Shown here one piece after another: positions 25,392 through 34,417 of a stretch of DNA of 64,000 nt. The stretch covers positions 93,943-157,942 of the forward strand of contig JAPPOH010000005.1 of the NCBI GenBank assembly GCA_028818155.1. Reading direction: 5' to 3'. The position numbers and the translations under genes are program-made. Numbering within the stretch: the first letter of the stretch is position 1; each line of letters opens with the position of its first letter. Source of the DNA: Candidatus Woesearchaeota archaeon (lineage in GTDB: Archaea; Nanobdellota; Nanobdellia; Woesearchaeales; UBA525). The notes under the pieces were generated by a model, which was not told the origin of the DNA, ran no database searches, and saw only the letters and a list, made by a program, of their open reading frames with translations.

Positions 25392-27146
25392 ATGAAAGGA
25401 AAAATTATCAGGGTCGCCGGACCTGTCGTTGTAGCAAAGGGCATGGCGGGCGTCAAAATGTACGAAGTCGTCAAAGTCGGCGAACAAGGCCTCGTTGGTG
25501 AGGTTATTGAACTCGAAGGCGACCAAGCAACGATTCAGGTCTATGAAGAGACCACAGGCATTGGCCCAGGCGCAGCAGTTGTTGGCACTGGCCAATCATT
25601 GAGCGTCGAGCTCGGTCCTGGTGTTATCGCAAACATCTATGATGGTATTATGCGTCCACTCGAGATTTTGAAGGAAGAAACCGGCGTATTCCTTGCTCGT
25701 GGTGTGACTGCGGACAATATCGATCACAAGAAAAAGTGGAAGTTCAAACCGGTCGTCAAGAAAGGTGACAGTGTCTCCGGCGGCACGATCATCGGCGAAG
25801 TTGACGAGACAGGGAGTGTCGTTCATAAAGTAATGATCCCACCTGAGATTGAAGGTGAACTCACGATGCTTGCTTCAGCGGGCTCGTACACGGTTAAGGA
25901 TGTCGTGGCAAAGGTCAAGACAACGAACGGCGAGGAAGAAATTTGCATGAGTCAGAAGTGGCCTGTGAGAGTGGCGAGACCATACAAAGAGAAACAAGAG
26001 CCGTCCATTCCGCTCGTTACAGGAACACGTGTCATTGACACGATCGCTCCTGTCGCGAAAGGCGGAACGGCAATGATCCCAGGTGCGTTCGGAACGGGAA
26101 AGACAGTGACGCAGCAAAGCCTCGCAAAATGGTCCGACGCTGAGATCATCGTGTACATTGGTTGTGGAGAGCGTGGTAACGAAATGACGGAAGTGCTGAC
26201 AACATTCCCCCACTTAATCGATCCAAAGACGGGGAATAAGTTGCTTGAGCGAACGGTTATCATCGCAAACACAAGTAACATGCCTGTAGCGGCACGAGAA
26301 GCAAGCGTCTACACAGGGATTACCGTTGCAGAATACTTCAGAGACATGGGGTACAGCGTCGCGTTAATGGCAGACTCCACGTCACGATGGGCAGAAGCGA
26401 TGAGAGAAATCTCTGGTCGGTTAGAGGAGATGCCTGGTGAAGAAGCATATCCTGCATATCTTTCTACCAGATTGAGTCAGTTCTACGAGCGAGCTGGCCG
26501 TGTTACAACATTGAACGGCAGCGAAGGAAGCCTCTCCGTTATTGGGGCTGTTTCTCCACCTGGTGGAGACTTCTCCGAGCCAGTAACACAAAACACGCTC
26601 CGTGTAAATAAAGTGTTCTGGGCGCTGGACAAGAACCTTGCAAGTAGAAGGCACTTCCCAGCTATCAACTGGTTGCAAAGCTACTCCTTGTACCTTGATG
26701 GCGTGACGCCATGGTATGAAGAGAAGCAAGCAGGTTGGCGAGACATGCGTGACGAAGCTCGGAAGCTCTTACAGAAAGAGGAGAAGCTCCAAGAAATCGT
26801 CCAGCTCGTCGGTCCGGATGCACTCCCTGACAACGAGCGATTAATTCTTGAAGTCACGAAGCTCCTTCGTGAGGACTTCTTGCAGCAAAACGCATTCCAC
26901 GATGTGGACGCATTCTGTCCAATTGAAAAACAAAATCAGATGTTGAGCCTTATTCTCAGGTTCTACAAACTCGCAACGGAAGCTGTCGAGCGTGGCGCTG
27001 ACGTGAAAGATATTGCGAAGATGAAAATCAAGCAACCAATCGCACGTATGAAGGAGCATGACAACAAAACGTTCAGTAAACACCACGACGAACTCCTCAA
27101 GAAAATGGAAGCGGAGTTCAAAGGAATGGGTGGTAAAAATGAGTAA
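25392..27146 (+). CDS. atpA: A-type ATP synthase catalytic subunit A
   Basis: The 584-aa subunit forms the catalytic sites of the head. The N-terminal barrel ([15 protein letters not shown]) is followed by the family-specific bulge region (residues about 110-190), then the P-loop GAFGTGKT at residues 231-238, and GERGNE with the catalytic Glu region. Ser-Arg motif [21 protein letters not shown] is intact. A good ribosome site AGGTGAT lies 5 bp before ATG 25392. The gene overlaps atpB by 8 bp. Confidence 0.97.
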   Translation: MKGKIIRVAGPVVVAKGMAGVKMYEVVKVGEQGLVGEVIELEGDQATIQVYEETTGIGPGAAVVGTGQSLSVELGPGVIANIYDGIMRPLEILKEETGVFLARGVTADNIDHKKKWKFKPVVKKGDSVSGGTIIGEVDETGSVVHKVMIPPEIEGELTMLASAGSYTVKDVVAKVKTTNGEEEICMSQKWPVRVARPYKEKQEPSIPLVTGTRVIDTIAPVAKGGTAMIPGAFGTGKTVTQQSLAKWSDAEIIVYIGCGERGNEMTEVLTTFPHLIDPKTGNKLLERTVIIANTSNMPVAAREASVYTGITVAEYFRDMGYSVALMADSTSRWAEAMREISGRLEEMPGEEAYPAYLSTRLSQFYERAGRVTTLNGSEGSLSVIGAVSPPGGDFSEPVTQNTLRVNKVFWALDKNLASRRHFPAINWLQSYSLYLDGVTPWYEEKQAGWRDMRDEARKLLQKEEKLQEIVQLVGPDALPDNERLILEVTKLLREDFLQQNAFHDVDAFCPIEKQNQMLSLILRFYKLATEAVERGADVKDIAKMKIKQPIARMKEHDNKTFSKHHDELLKKMEAEFKGMGGKNE

Positions 27147-28515
27147 AAACGTCGAATACAATACGATCAAAGAGATCGCAGGCCCAATTGTCGTCGTTGA
27201 AGGCGTCGAAGGCGTCAGCTACGGTGAGCTCGTGCAAATTACTGCAGGAGACGGCAAGAAGCGAACAGGACAAGTGCTTGACGCACGTTCCGGTACAGCA
27301 ATTGTGCAAGTCTTCGAGGGTTCCTCCGGCCTTGATACAAAGAACACTCGCGTGAAGTTCACAGGCGAGACAATGAAAATAGGGTTATCAGAAGAGGTTG
27401 TCGGTCGTATCTTCAACGGCCTCGGCAAACCACTGGATAAGAACCCAGATATCATTCCTGAAAAGGAACTTGATGTGAACGGCCTTGCTATTAATCCGAG
27501 TGCGCGTGAATTCCCTGAAGAGTTCATCCAGACAGGTATCAGCACGATTGACACAATGAACACGCTTGTCCGTGGTCAGAAGCTCCCGATTTTCTCTGAA
27601 TCGGGCTTACCACACAACCAGCTTGCAGCACAGATTGCTCGTCAAGCAAGAACACGCTCCGGGAAGGAGAAATTCGCGGTTGTGTTTGCGGCGATGGGTA
27701 TTACGTTCGAAGAAGCAAAGTTCTTCATGAACGACTTTGAAAGGACAGGTGCGATCGAGAACATGGTCGCGTTCATTAATTTGGCTGACGACCCGACAAT
27801 TGAGCGTATTATCACGCCACGAATTGCTCTGACAACCGCGGAGTACCTCGCGTACGAAAAAGGCATGCACGTATTGGTCATCCTTACAGACATGACGAAC
27901 TACTGTGAAGCACTCCGTGAAATTTCTGCAGCTCGATCTGAGATCCCAGGAAGGAGAGGCTATCCAGGGTACACGTACACTGACTTGGCTAACTTGTACG
28001 AGCGAGCTGGAAAGATTGAAGGGAAGCCAGGATCTGTGACGCAGATTCCAATCCTGACAATGCCGCAAGGGGACATTTCACACCCTGTTCCGGATTTGAC
28101 CGGCTATATCACTGAGGGCCAGATTGTGGTTGTGAAGGATTTGCACGAGAAAGCGATCTACCCGCCTGTGAACCCACTCCCTTCGCTGAGTCGTTTGATG
28201 AACGAAGGTATTGGAAAGGGCAAGACGCGTGACGACCACTCAGGTGTTGCGAACCAATTGTATGCAGCATTCGCTGAAGGTGTTGATCTCCGTGATCTTG
28301 TTGCAGTTGTTGGTGAAGATGCACTCTCTGATCGAGATAGATTGTATCTGAAGTTCTCTGAGCGGTTCGAGAATGAGTTTATCAGACAAGGTGCAGATGA
28401 AGATCGAAGTATTGAAGACAGCTTGGAGATCGGTTGGAAACTCCTCAACACGTTGCCACGTGAAGAGTTGAAAAAGATCAGCGAGAAACACTTGGATACG
28501 TACTACGAGAAATAA
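27139..28515 (+). CDS. atpB: A-type ATP synthase regulatory subunit B
   Basis: This 458-aa subunit alternates with A in the head and has a non-catalytic nucleotide site. Motifs include [43 protein letters not shown] (no P-loop, as expected), and the conserved [31 protein letters not shown] 27139 inside the end of atpA (ATGAGTAA overlap) is the start, since upstream codons lie within atpA. An 18-codon leader ORF follows before atpD. Confidence 0.97.
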   Translation: MSKNVEYNTIKEIAGPIVVVEGVEGVSYGELVQITAGDGKKRTGQVLDARSGTAIVQVFEGSSGLDTKNTRVKFTGETMKIGLSEEVVGRIFNGLGKPLDKNPDIIPEKELDVNGLAINPSAREFPEEFIQTGISTIDTMNTLVRGQKLPIFSESGLPHNQLAAQIARQARTRSGKEKFAVVFAAMGITFEEAKFFMNDFERTGAIENMVAFINLADDPTIERIITPRIALTTAEYLAYEKGMHVLVILTDMTNYCEALREISAARSEIPGRRGYPGYTYTDLANLYERAGKIEGKPGSVTQIPILTMPQGDISHPVPDLTGYITEGQIVVVKDLHEKAIYPPVNPLPSLSRLMNEGIGKGKTRDDHSGVANQLYAAFAEGVDLRDLVAVVGEDALSDRDRLYLKFSERFENEFIRQGADEDRSIEDSLEIGWKLLNTLPREELKKISEKHLDTYYEK

Positions 28516-28516
28516 T

Positions 28517-28573
28517 ATGGTGAACAAAAACAACATTTTTGGCACCCCCAGAAATCACCGAGGTGATTTCTGA
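28517..28573 (+). CDS. 18-codon leader ORF between atpB and atpD
   Basis: A complete ATG...TGA frame of 18 codons starts 1 bp after the atpB stop, and its TGA shares the A of the atpD ATG (TGATG). It runs through a perfect hairpin that hides the atpD ribosome site. Translation of this frame should open the hairpin and couple atpD to atpB. The peptide itself (MVNKNNIFGTPRNHRGDF) resembles nothing I know. Confidence 0.5.
   Translation: MVNKNNIFGTPRNHRGDF
28550..28571 (+). promoter_or_regulatory. perfect 10-bp hairpin hiding the atpD ribosome site
   Basis: AGAAATCACC pairs with GGTGATTTCT around a 2-base GA centre. The 3' arm contains GAGGTGAT (28560-28567), a near-perfect ribosome-binding site 5 bp before the atpD ATG. 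In RNA the site would be occluded unless ribosomes read through the leader ORF. A real RNA loop would need to open the innermost pairs. Confidence 0.65.
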
Positions 28574-29202
28574 TGGGAAAGAAAACCATCATCGCAACGC
28601 GCATGGCCCTCTTGAATACCAAGAAGAAGATCAAGCTCGCGAAGAAAGGACACAAGCTCCTGAAAGAAAAGCGTGATGCGCTGATTAGCGAACTGTTCAG
28701 CATCGTCGATGGCTTGAAGAAGATCCGTGCGCAGGCTGAGGATGAGCTTGCCGTGGCATATAAGAGCTTGATTTACGCGCAAGCGGTAAGTGGCATTGGC
28801 GAAGTGCGACGCGCAGCAGATGTTGTCTCTGGTCTTCCAGACCTTGGCATGAAGCAGAAGACGATTATGGGCTTGAAAGTGCCTGTCTTCGAGTGGTCAG
28901 GGAAGGAGACGAAGGTCAGTGAGAAAGGATATAGCCTTGTGTCCTCTTCTATCGAGTTGGACGAAGCTGCGAAGAAGTTCGAAACGGTGCTGAATACGCT
29001 CATTCAGATCGCAGAGCAGGAAGCAACGGTGAAGGCTGTCGCCGAAGACATCAAGAAGACGAAGCGAAAGGTGAATGCATTAGAGCAGATCCTCATCCCT
29101 CGCCTGGATGAAGAGAAAACGTATACAACCATGCGTCTTGAAGAGATGGAACGTGAGACGTTCGGTAAATTAAAGATCATCAAAGCAAATATTGCAGAAT
29201 AA
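28573..29202 (+). CDS. atpD: A-type ATP synthase subunit D (central shaft)
   Basis: The 209-aa protein is two long helices joined by a small middle part, the rotating shaft inside the A3B3 head. Family marks are TRMALLNTKKKIKLAKKGHKLLKEKRDAL at the N-terminus and KTKRKVNALEQILIPRLDEEKTYTTMRLEEMERE near the C-terminus. The start is set by GAGGTGAT 5 bp upstream. Its stop overlaps the next small gene (TAATG). Confidence 0.95.
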   Translation: MGKKTIIATRMALLNTKKKIKLAKKGHKLLKEKRDALISELFSIVDGLKKIRAQAEDELAVAYKSLIYAQAVSGIGEVRRAADVVSGLPDLGMKQKTIMGLKVPVFEWSGKETKVSEKGYSLVSSSIELDEAAKKFETVLNTLIQIAEQEATVKAVAEDIKKTKRKVNALEQILIPRLDEEKTYTTMRLEEMERETFGKLKIIKANIAE

Positions 29203-29357
29203 TGGTGACGAAACCTGTTCCCATTTGGGAACGCTGGATGCAGACCGCGAAAGGTCGCGAAAAGATCTATACGTACTATTACGTCGCTGTTATTCTCGTG
29301 AATGCATTCATCGTGATCGGTGTGATGCTCTTCATGTGGTTCTGGATGCGGCAGTGA
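29202..29357 (+). CDS. 51-aa single-span membrane protein at the end of the ATP synthase operon
   Basis: This small gene starts at the TAATG overlap with atpD. The protein has a charged, aromatic N-terminal part (WERWMQTAKGREKIYTYYY), one strong membrane helix (about residues 27-47, VILVNAFIVIGVMLFMW) and ends WMRQ. It is not a standard ATP synthase subunit I recognise, but in Methanosarcina a small gene G also follows D. Tight coupling suggests a role in assembly or in the membrane part. It overlaps the convergent SpeD-like gene by 26 bp. Confidence 0.7.
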   Translation: MVTKPVPIWERWMQTAKGREKIYTYYYVAVILVNAFIVIGVMLFMWFWMRQ

Positions 29358-29727
29358 CGTCGATTTCTCTTACGCACATCTCGAGTAACCAGAGGTGTTC
29401 TCGAGTGAATTCAGCTGCCTCTTGCACAGAAAATGGTTTACACGTGTAGGTATCAACTGTGACGAGGGGAATTCCATTATCGGAGAGTTCTCCTGGGTAT
29501 GAGTATATGGTTGATCCAGATGTTCTCCAGTGCTGCCAGCCGCCATAGCCACATTCGTGTGCTGAGTATATGATAGGGTCTCGCATTCGTTCCATACCTG
29601 TAATTTTTGCAAGCTGCAATAGATACGACTTCATCAGATCTGGTTTCACAATTTCTCTTGTTGTACCTTCAATGATTACTCGCTGCCGAATGAGCCCAGG
29701 AGCAAGATCTTTCCAACGTGTTTCCAT
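29332..29727 (-). CDS. S-adenosylmethionine decarboxylase-like protein (tentative)
   Basis: The 131-aa protein resembles SpeD in size and in its second half: WRTSGSTIYSYPG aligns by eye with the cleavage region of bacterial SpeD, and VDTYTCKPFSVQEAAEF with the IDLFTCG segment. The usual SESH self-cleavage motif is not intact (SGSTIYSYP), so pyruvoyl formation is uncertain. If active it would make decarboxylated SAM for polyamines. No clear TATA element lies at 26 bp from ATG 29727; a weak one near 29764 predicts a short leader. Confidence 0.45.
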   Translation of the reverse strand: METRWKDLAPGLIRQRVIIEGTTREIVKPDLMKSYLLQLAKITGMERMRDPIIYSAHECGYGGWQHWRTSGSTIYSYPGELSDNGIPLVTVDTYTCKPFSVQEAAEFTREHLWLLEMCVREIDVTAASRTT

Positions 29728-29834
29728 ATTTTCATCTCTTAACAGTAGTAATGAATTGTTAATAATTAAAACTTTTCATCAAAATTTACGCTTTTTACCA
29801 AAATAATATAAAGAAAGAGTTATTTCTTGAGAAA

Positions 29835-30773
29835 ATGGATAAATTAGACCTCAGAATTCTCGAGGTACTTGATTGGAATGGAAGACTGCCTGTGAGCACG
29901 ATCGCAAAAAAAGTGCGCTCGAACAAAGATGTCGTCGCATATAGAATAAAGAGATTTCAGGAACAAGGAATTATCACACGCTATTATCCGGTTTTTGATA
30001 TGTACAAACTCGGTTACAACACTTCGCGCTTGTACTTCGACCTAGAAGAAATGGATGAAGAGCAAGAACGAAGATTCATTCGCTTCCTCGATAAGAGAAT
30101 TAATGCTGGTTTAATCTTCAGAATGGACTATCCATACAAGTACGGTATCTTCATTTGGACAAAATCAATCCAAGAAGTGGAAAAAATCATTCGAAGAATC
30201 AAACGAAAGCTTGGCAAAACGTTAATCCGCTATAACTACACAGTTATTTGCACGTTCCGACAGTACCCAAAGGACTATTTGTTTAACAAAAGACACCACG
30301 ACACATTCAGGAGCTTAGAACCAACAGAAAAAATTGACTACGATGAAGAAGATTTCAAGATTCTCAAAAAACTAGCGAATAACGCTCGAATATCTACAGT
30401 AGATATCGCAAGAAACACCAGCATTCCACAAACAACAGTCTCGCACAAAATCAAGACACTCGAGAAGAGAAATATTATCCTCGGCTATCGAGCAGAAATC
30501 GATTTCGTACAACTCGGACACATGAATTTCTTCCTGGAAATTTACCTGGATGAAAACAAGAACTTGAAACAGATCGAACGCTGGGCAAACGTCCACAAAA
30601 ACGTCGTCTGGCTGCAAAAAATCATCGGTACGTGTGACATCGAACTCGAAGTTGAGGTGAAAGATAGAGTAGAACTCGAAAAATTGCTCAACGAACTGAG
30701 AAACACATTCCCGAACATCAGGAAGATTGTGTTCTGGTCACAGGAGTATAGAAAATTGACGTTCTTGCCGTAG
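29835..30773 (+). CDS. tandem Lrp/AsnC-type regulator (two HTH-ligand modules)
   Basis: This 312-aa protein contains two copies of the Lrp architecture. Module 1: HTH at residues 1-55 (DKLDLRILEVLDWNGRLPVSTIAKKV) and an alpha-beta domain to about 155. Module 2: HTH at about 166-215 (YDEEDFKILKKLANNARISTVDIA) and a second alpha-beta domain to the end. Lrp proteins usually carry one module and dimerise, so this is an in-line pseudo-dimer. A TATA-like AATATAAAG is centred 26 bp before ATG 29835. The target genes are unknown. Confidence 0.85.
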   Translation: MDKLDLRILEVLDWNGRLPVSTIAKKVRSNKDVVAYRIKRFQEQGIITRYYPVFDMYKLGYNTSRLYFDLEEMDEEQERRFIRFLDKRINAGLIFRMDYPYKYGIFIWTKSIQEVEKIIRRIKRKLGKTLIRYNYTVICTFRQYPKDYLFNKRHHDTFRSLEPTEKIDYDEEDFKILKKLANNARISTVDIARNTSIPQTTVSHKIKTLEKRNIILGYRAEIDFVQLGHMNFFLEIYLDENKNLKQIERWANVHKNVVWLQKIIGTCDIELEVEVKDRVELEKLLNELRNTFPNIRKIVFWSQEYRKLTFLP

Positions 30774-30801
30774 TGGGTTGTACATGCGAAAACTATATAA
30801 A

Positions 30802-30833
30802 TATGTATGAAAAACATTATGTATGAAAAACAT
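30802..30833 (+). repeat. exact 16-bp tandem duplication across the start of the ATPase gene
   Basis: TATGTATGAAAAACAT occurs twice with no spacer (30802-30817 and 30818-30833). Both copies contain ATGAAAAACAT. The TATA element at 30793-30800 is centred about 26 bp from the second ATG (30823), which opens the gene; the first ATG is in another frame. Confidence 0.8.
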
Positions 30834-32169
30834 AAACTTTATCGGTCGCGCAGCAGAGCTCGCAACAATCCAAAAATTGAAAAAAAAGAGTTTTTTCCTC
30901 GTCGTGAAAGGAAGACGTAGGATCGGCAAAACAACACTCCTCAAAAGAGCATTCCCGAACGCTGCATACATTTTCATCTGGCCAAACAAGTCAATAACAT
31001 GGCTTCTAGAGAGTGTTTGTACTGAGCTAGATATACCACATTTTCATCATTTTTCAGACATCATCAACTACCTCGGTGCACGTAAACAAACAATCATTAT
31101 TGATGAATTCCAAAATTTACTTACTATTGATAAATCGATATATGGTGAACTCCAAAAAATTATCGATGAGAACACGCTTCAAATAGCAGTTGCAGGATCA
31201 AGTCACTCACTCATCAAAAAAGTACTGTACGATGTGGGTGCACCACTCTACGGGCGAAGAACGGCTGAAATTTCATTGCAACACCTTGGATTCAAGGAGC
31301 TCTATAAGGAGCTCAAACGACCGATCGCTGAGTGTATAGAACTCTGGTCAGTTTTCGAGGGTGTGCCGTATTACTATGAACTTGTTGATAAACGAACAGC
31401 ACAAAAAAATATCACCTCATTACTCTTAGAGAGGAATGCGCTCCTACAGAACGAAGGAAGAGCAGTCCTTTCAGTGGAATTTGGCAAAGAAGCAAAGACA
31501 TACAGTACAGTATTGAGCAGCATTGCTGAAGGGAAGACAAAGCTCAACGAAATCGCAACAGCCTTCACGAGCAAGACAGAAACGATCAAATATTTGAGTC
31601 TTCTTCGCAATGAATTCGAACTCGTTCAGCGAAAAACACCACTACTAAGTGACCCAAAGAAGTCAAAAGAAGGTCATTACGGACTCTATGACAATTTTCT
31701 CATGTTCTGGTTCAAATTTGTCGATAAAAAAAGAGATTACATAGAGCAAGGAAGATACAAAGAAATCATACACTACTTTCACAAAGAATTTCCAGCGTTT
31801 GTTGGCTTGCAATTTGAAAAACTCATCACTCAGCTTCTCAAAGAGAAAATAATCTCACTACCGTTTAGTGCAACAGCAATCGGTTCACAATGGGGTAGCT
31901 ATAAAGGAGAACAAGGAAGAAACACATACCAAATAGACATCTGTGCAGTAAACGAAAAAAATATATTGTTTGCTGAATGTAAATGGAAAGAAAACGTGGA
32001 CGCAGAACATGTACTACAGCAATTACGAAGGAAGAGCAAACATGTTGACTGCGGAGAACGAGATGAGCACTATATGATTTTCGCAAAAAGCTTCACAAAA
32101 AAGAAAAAGGGAATCACAATAGACCTGCATGACATAGAGCAGATGCTGCGTAGGCTGAATATTCAATAA
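30823..32169 (+). CDS. archaeal AAA ATPase with C-terminal nuclease-like DUF234 domain
   Basis: The 448-aa protein has the archaeal ATPase pattern FIGRAAELATIQKL, Walker A GRRRIGKTTLLKRAF (about residues 31-45), Walker B IIIDEFQNL, and a sensor motif AVAGSSHSLI. A winged-helix part and a C-terminal PD-(D/E)xK-like domain follow (FVGLQFEKLITQLL, YQIDICAVNEKNILFAECKWKENV), matching DUF234. This family is abundant in archaea and thought to be mobile or defence-related; function is not established. It probably stands alone with its own promoter. Confidence 0.88.
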   Translation: MKNINFIGRAAELATIQKLKKKSFFLVVKGRRRIGKTTLLKRAFPNAAYIFIWPNKSITWLLESVCTELDIPHFHHFSDIINYLGARKQTIIIDEFQNLLTIDKSIYGELQKIIDENTLQIAVAGSSHSLIKKVLYDVGAPLYGRRTAEISLQHLGFKELYKELKRPIAECIELWSVFEGVPYYYELVDKRTAQKNITSLLLERNALLQNEGRAVLSVEFGKEAKTYSTVLSSIAEGKTKLNEIATAFTSKTETIKYLSLLRNEFELVQRKTPLLSDPKKSKEGHYGLYDNFLMFWFKFVDKKRDYIEQGRYKEIIHYFHKEFPAFVGLQFEKLITQLLKEKIISLPFSATAIGSQWGSYKGEQGRNTYQIDICAVNEKNILFAECKWKENVDAEHVLQQLRRKSKHVDCGERDEHYMIFAKSFTKKKKGITIDLHDIEQMLRRLNIQ

Positions 32170-32211
32170 AATCACAGAAATTTTTTAAATACGAATTCGC
32201 TACATGTGGCT

Positions 32212-32616
32212 ATGAGAGGGAGACATACGAGAAGGAGCAGACACCGAAGTAGATTACCTCGTGACATATCTGGGCCACTTGCAGGTAAGCTGCAAGAACG
32301 GGGGTTCTCAATGTTGCAAGAACGCTTAGAAAGTGACACATATTGTGTTCCGTTCTATCGAGGAGAAAAGGATTACCAAATCCGAATTCAACTGCACGAA
32401 AAGGGCACAATGAACTCAGTGACACTTACGCTGCTCGATGGAGAAAAAAATAAACTCCACAAAAAGAAACGAGAAGAAAGAAGAGGATACGCAGCAATTT
32501 TCGACAGTATGATCGAAGAAGCTATGGAAAAACTAGCTACTTCTTCTTCACCTTCACCGTCCATATACGGTGCTTCCGAATCTCCTCAACAACAAGGTCG
32601 AACTTTCCATAGGTGA
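32212..32616 (+). CDS. hypothetical basic protein, 134 aa
   Basis: I do not recognise this protein. The N-terminus is very arginine/histidine-rich (MRGRHTRRSRHRSRLPRD), the middle could fold as a small alpha-beta unit (YQIRIQLHEKGTMNSVTLTLLDGEK), and the last 27 residues are Ser/Pro-rich and lie in the 80-bp overlap with the convergent CBS-domain gene. ATG 32212 is 26 bp from TATA-like TTTTTTAAATA, so transcription is well supported. The basic N-terminus suggests nucleic-acid binding. Confidence 0.6.
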   Translation: MRGRHTRRSRHRSRLPRDISGPLAGKLQERGFSMLQERLESDTYCVPFYRGEKDYQIRIQLHEKGTMNSVTLTLLDGEKNKLHKKKREERRGYAAIFDSMIEEAMEKLATSSSPSPSIYGASESPQQQGRTFHR

Positions 32617-33763
32617 GCGTAGATCCTTTCTTCGGAATCTTTCCACTCTTATGCAAGATAAAGCCGCCGATCGTCTCGTAATCACCGTCGGGGATACGCA
32701 TTTTGATCTCTTTATTCACGTCCTCAATATCTGCCTTCCCTTTGAGCACCCAGGTGGTTTTGTTCAAGCGCTTGATATTCTCCTCAAACTCGTCACTCTC
32801 ATCAGTGATCTCTCCAACAAGCTCTTCAAGGACATCTTCGAGTGTCACGAGACCAGTGATCGTTCCGTGTTCATCGACGACCATCGCCATGTGTTCTTTT
32901 CGCTTCTGAAAGACGCGTAATAAAGGACCGATTTTCTTCGCTTCAGGCTCGAAGTGCGCGGTTTTCATGACTTTCTCAACCTTCACATTCTTCCCACGTT
33001 TCAACGTATCGCGAAGGTACAAGATTCCTACAACGTTCACTTTGTGTTTGTCATAGACGGGGAGACGAGAAAACCCATGCGTAGAAAACACATTCACAGC
33101 GCTTCCAACCGTACTTTTCGCCTCAACCATGATCATATCAGTAAAGGGCGTGCAGATTTCGCGCACGCGCGTGTCATCAAACTCAAAGATATTTGTGATT
33201 AACTCCCGCTCCATCTTCTTGATAGAACCTTCCTGCTGCGCAGCAACCACGATATGCTTGATCTCTTCTTCCGTGATCGTTGTTTTCTTCGGTCGTACAC
33301 CGAGTAAGCGGAAGAACTTCGTGATGAACCAGTCCAGGATAGAGAGGATTGGCGAGATCACTGCGCTAAAGTACCAGAGGAACGGTGCTGCCGTACGAGA
33401 AAACTTGTCCGCGTTCTGCGTCGCCATCGTCTTCGGAATGATATCCCCGAAAATTAACACGAGTAATGTCATCACTCCCGTCGCGATGCTCACCGCGTGA
33501 TTGCCGAATAGCTCGAGCATAACGACCGTCATGTACGAGGCAGCGCCGATGTTCACGATGTTATTCCCAATGAGAATGGCAGAGAGCATCTTCTGCGGGT
33601 TCTCTTTCAGGAGTTTTACGTACTGGGAGCCATACCGTTTCTTGTCGACGATCTGCTTGACTTTCGCGTCCGTTAAGCTAACGAGTGCAACCTCGCTCCC
33701 CGAGAAGAATCCTGATAGGAATAGCAGGACAACCAAGATAATTGTGTCGAGTCCAACCCCCAT
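32537..33763 (-). CDS. CNNM/CorC-type transporter-like protein (DUF21-CBS-CorC_HlyC)
   Basis: The 408-aa protein has the family order: DUF21 membrane domain (residues 1-180, start LDTIILVVLLFLSGFFSGSEVALVS), paired CBS domains (about 195-320, MVVDEHGTITGLVTLEDVLEELVGEI) and a C-terminal CorC_HlyC domain (about 330-405, DGDYETIGGFILHKSGKIPKKG). Relatives transport or sense Mg2+ or other divalent ions. A TATA-like TTATTTAA at 33793-33800 predicts a leader of about 7 bases. Confidence 0.93.
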   Translation of the reverse strand: MGVGLDTIILVVLLFLSGFFSGSEVALVSLTDAKVKQIVDKKRYGSQYVKLLKENPQKMLSAILIGNNIVNIGAASYMTVVMLELFGNHAVSIATGVMTLLVLIFGDIIPKTMATQNADKFSRTAAPFLWYFSAVISPILSILDWFITKFFRLLGVRPKKTTITEEEIKHIVVAAQQEGSIKKMERELITNIFEFDDTRVREICTPFTDMIMVEAKSTVGSAVNVFSTHGFSRLPVYDKHKVNVVGILYLRDTLKRGKNVKVEKVMKTAHFEPEAKKIGPLLRVFQKRKEHMAMVVDEHGTITGLVTLEDVLEELVGEITDESDEFEENIKRLNKTTWVLKGKADIEDVNKEIKMRIPDGDYETIGGFILHKSGKIPKKGSTLTYGKFDLVVEEIRKHRIWTVKVKKK

Positions 33764-33809
33764 GTCGAATTCAGTAGATGGGTCTGGCGGTGTTATTTAA
33801 GGTTTTTCC

Positions 33810-34142
33810 TCACTTATCCATGAGCTTTGTGATTGTCCGTACAACTTGCCGATATTTCTGTGTCTTGATACGGCATAGTTTTCCTTTTACTTGTTGAGTT
33901 TCTGCAGTAAATAACATATTCGCTCGAATATAGCTATCGATTCTTAAGCTCCCATACATATGTTTCTCTAAGAGTGGAATTGTGTAACGATCTTTTGGAA
34001 TTTTCTGAGATGTTATCTGACACAAGAGAATATCTTTTCCCATAGGATGTGAGAGAACGAGGCAAGGTCTTAGTTTTTGTTGTCGCATATTCGTATATGG
34101 AAATGGAAAAAGAACTATGTCTCCTTTTGTAAGTGTGCCCAT
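33810..34142 (-). CDS. MazF/PemK-type ribonuclease toxin
   Basis: The 110-aa protein starts MGTLTKGDIVLFPFPYTN, then KLRPCLVLSH and LLCQITSQ, the core of the MazF beta-barrel fold. MazF toxins cleave mRNA at short sites. ATG 34142 is preceded by GAGG 7-10 bases upstream; it overlaps the antitoxin gene by 28 bp. An extension to 34169 is less likely. The gene order antitoxin-toxin is the standard one. Confidence 0.85.
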   Translation of the reverse strand: MGTLTKGDIVLFPFPYTNMRQQKLRPCLVLSHPMGKDILLCQITSQKIPKDRYTIPLLEKHMYGSLRIDSYIRANMLFTAETQQVKGKLCRIKTQKYRQVVRTITKLMDK

Positions 34143-34357
34143 GCAGTATCCTCTTCTTTCGACAACCAATTCCTTGCTAGCGATGCCTCGCTCGCAAGAT
34201 ATGTTGCTTTGCCTGTTGTTTGCTCACCTTCAAAAAGTCTTTCGCGAATCAGTTCCCGAATAAAATCTTGTAATGTATCATAACCACGCTCATCTGCGTA
34301 GTCGAGTGCGGTTGAGAACATCTTGTCTGACAGTTTTAGACTGATTTGCGTACTCAT
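34115..34357 (-). CDS. antitoxin of the MazF pair (RHH-like)
   Basis: The 80-aa protein starts STQISLKLSDKMFSTALDYADERGYDTLQDFIRELIRERL, which fits a ribbon-helix-helix DNA-binding domain, and ends in a charged tail likely to bind the toxin. A TATA-like TTTATATAC is centred 26 bp before ATG 34357. The pair should be autoregulated; imperfect inverted copies of GTACGAGAAAG flank the TATA element. Confidence 0.75.
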   Translation of the reverse strand: MSTQISLKLSDKMFSTALDYADERGYDTLQDFIRELIRERLFEGEQTTGKATYLASEASLARNWLSKEEDTAWAHLQKET

Positions 34358-34417
34358 GCGTACGAGAAAGTATTCTAAAGTATATAAATGTATCTTTTCG
34401 TACTCTGTAGAGGAAAA

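Noticed and set aside
34359-34402. Imperfect inverted copies of GTACGAGAAAG around the mazE promoter
   Set aside because: The arms differ by an insertion and are 34 bp apart; too weak to call an operator.
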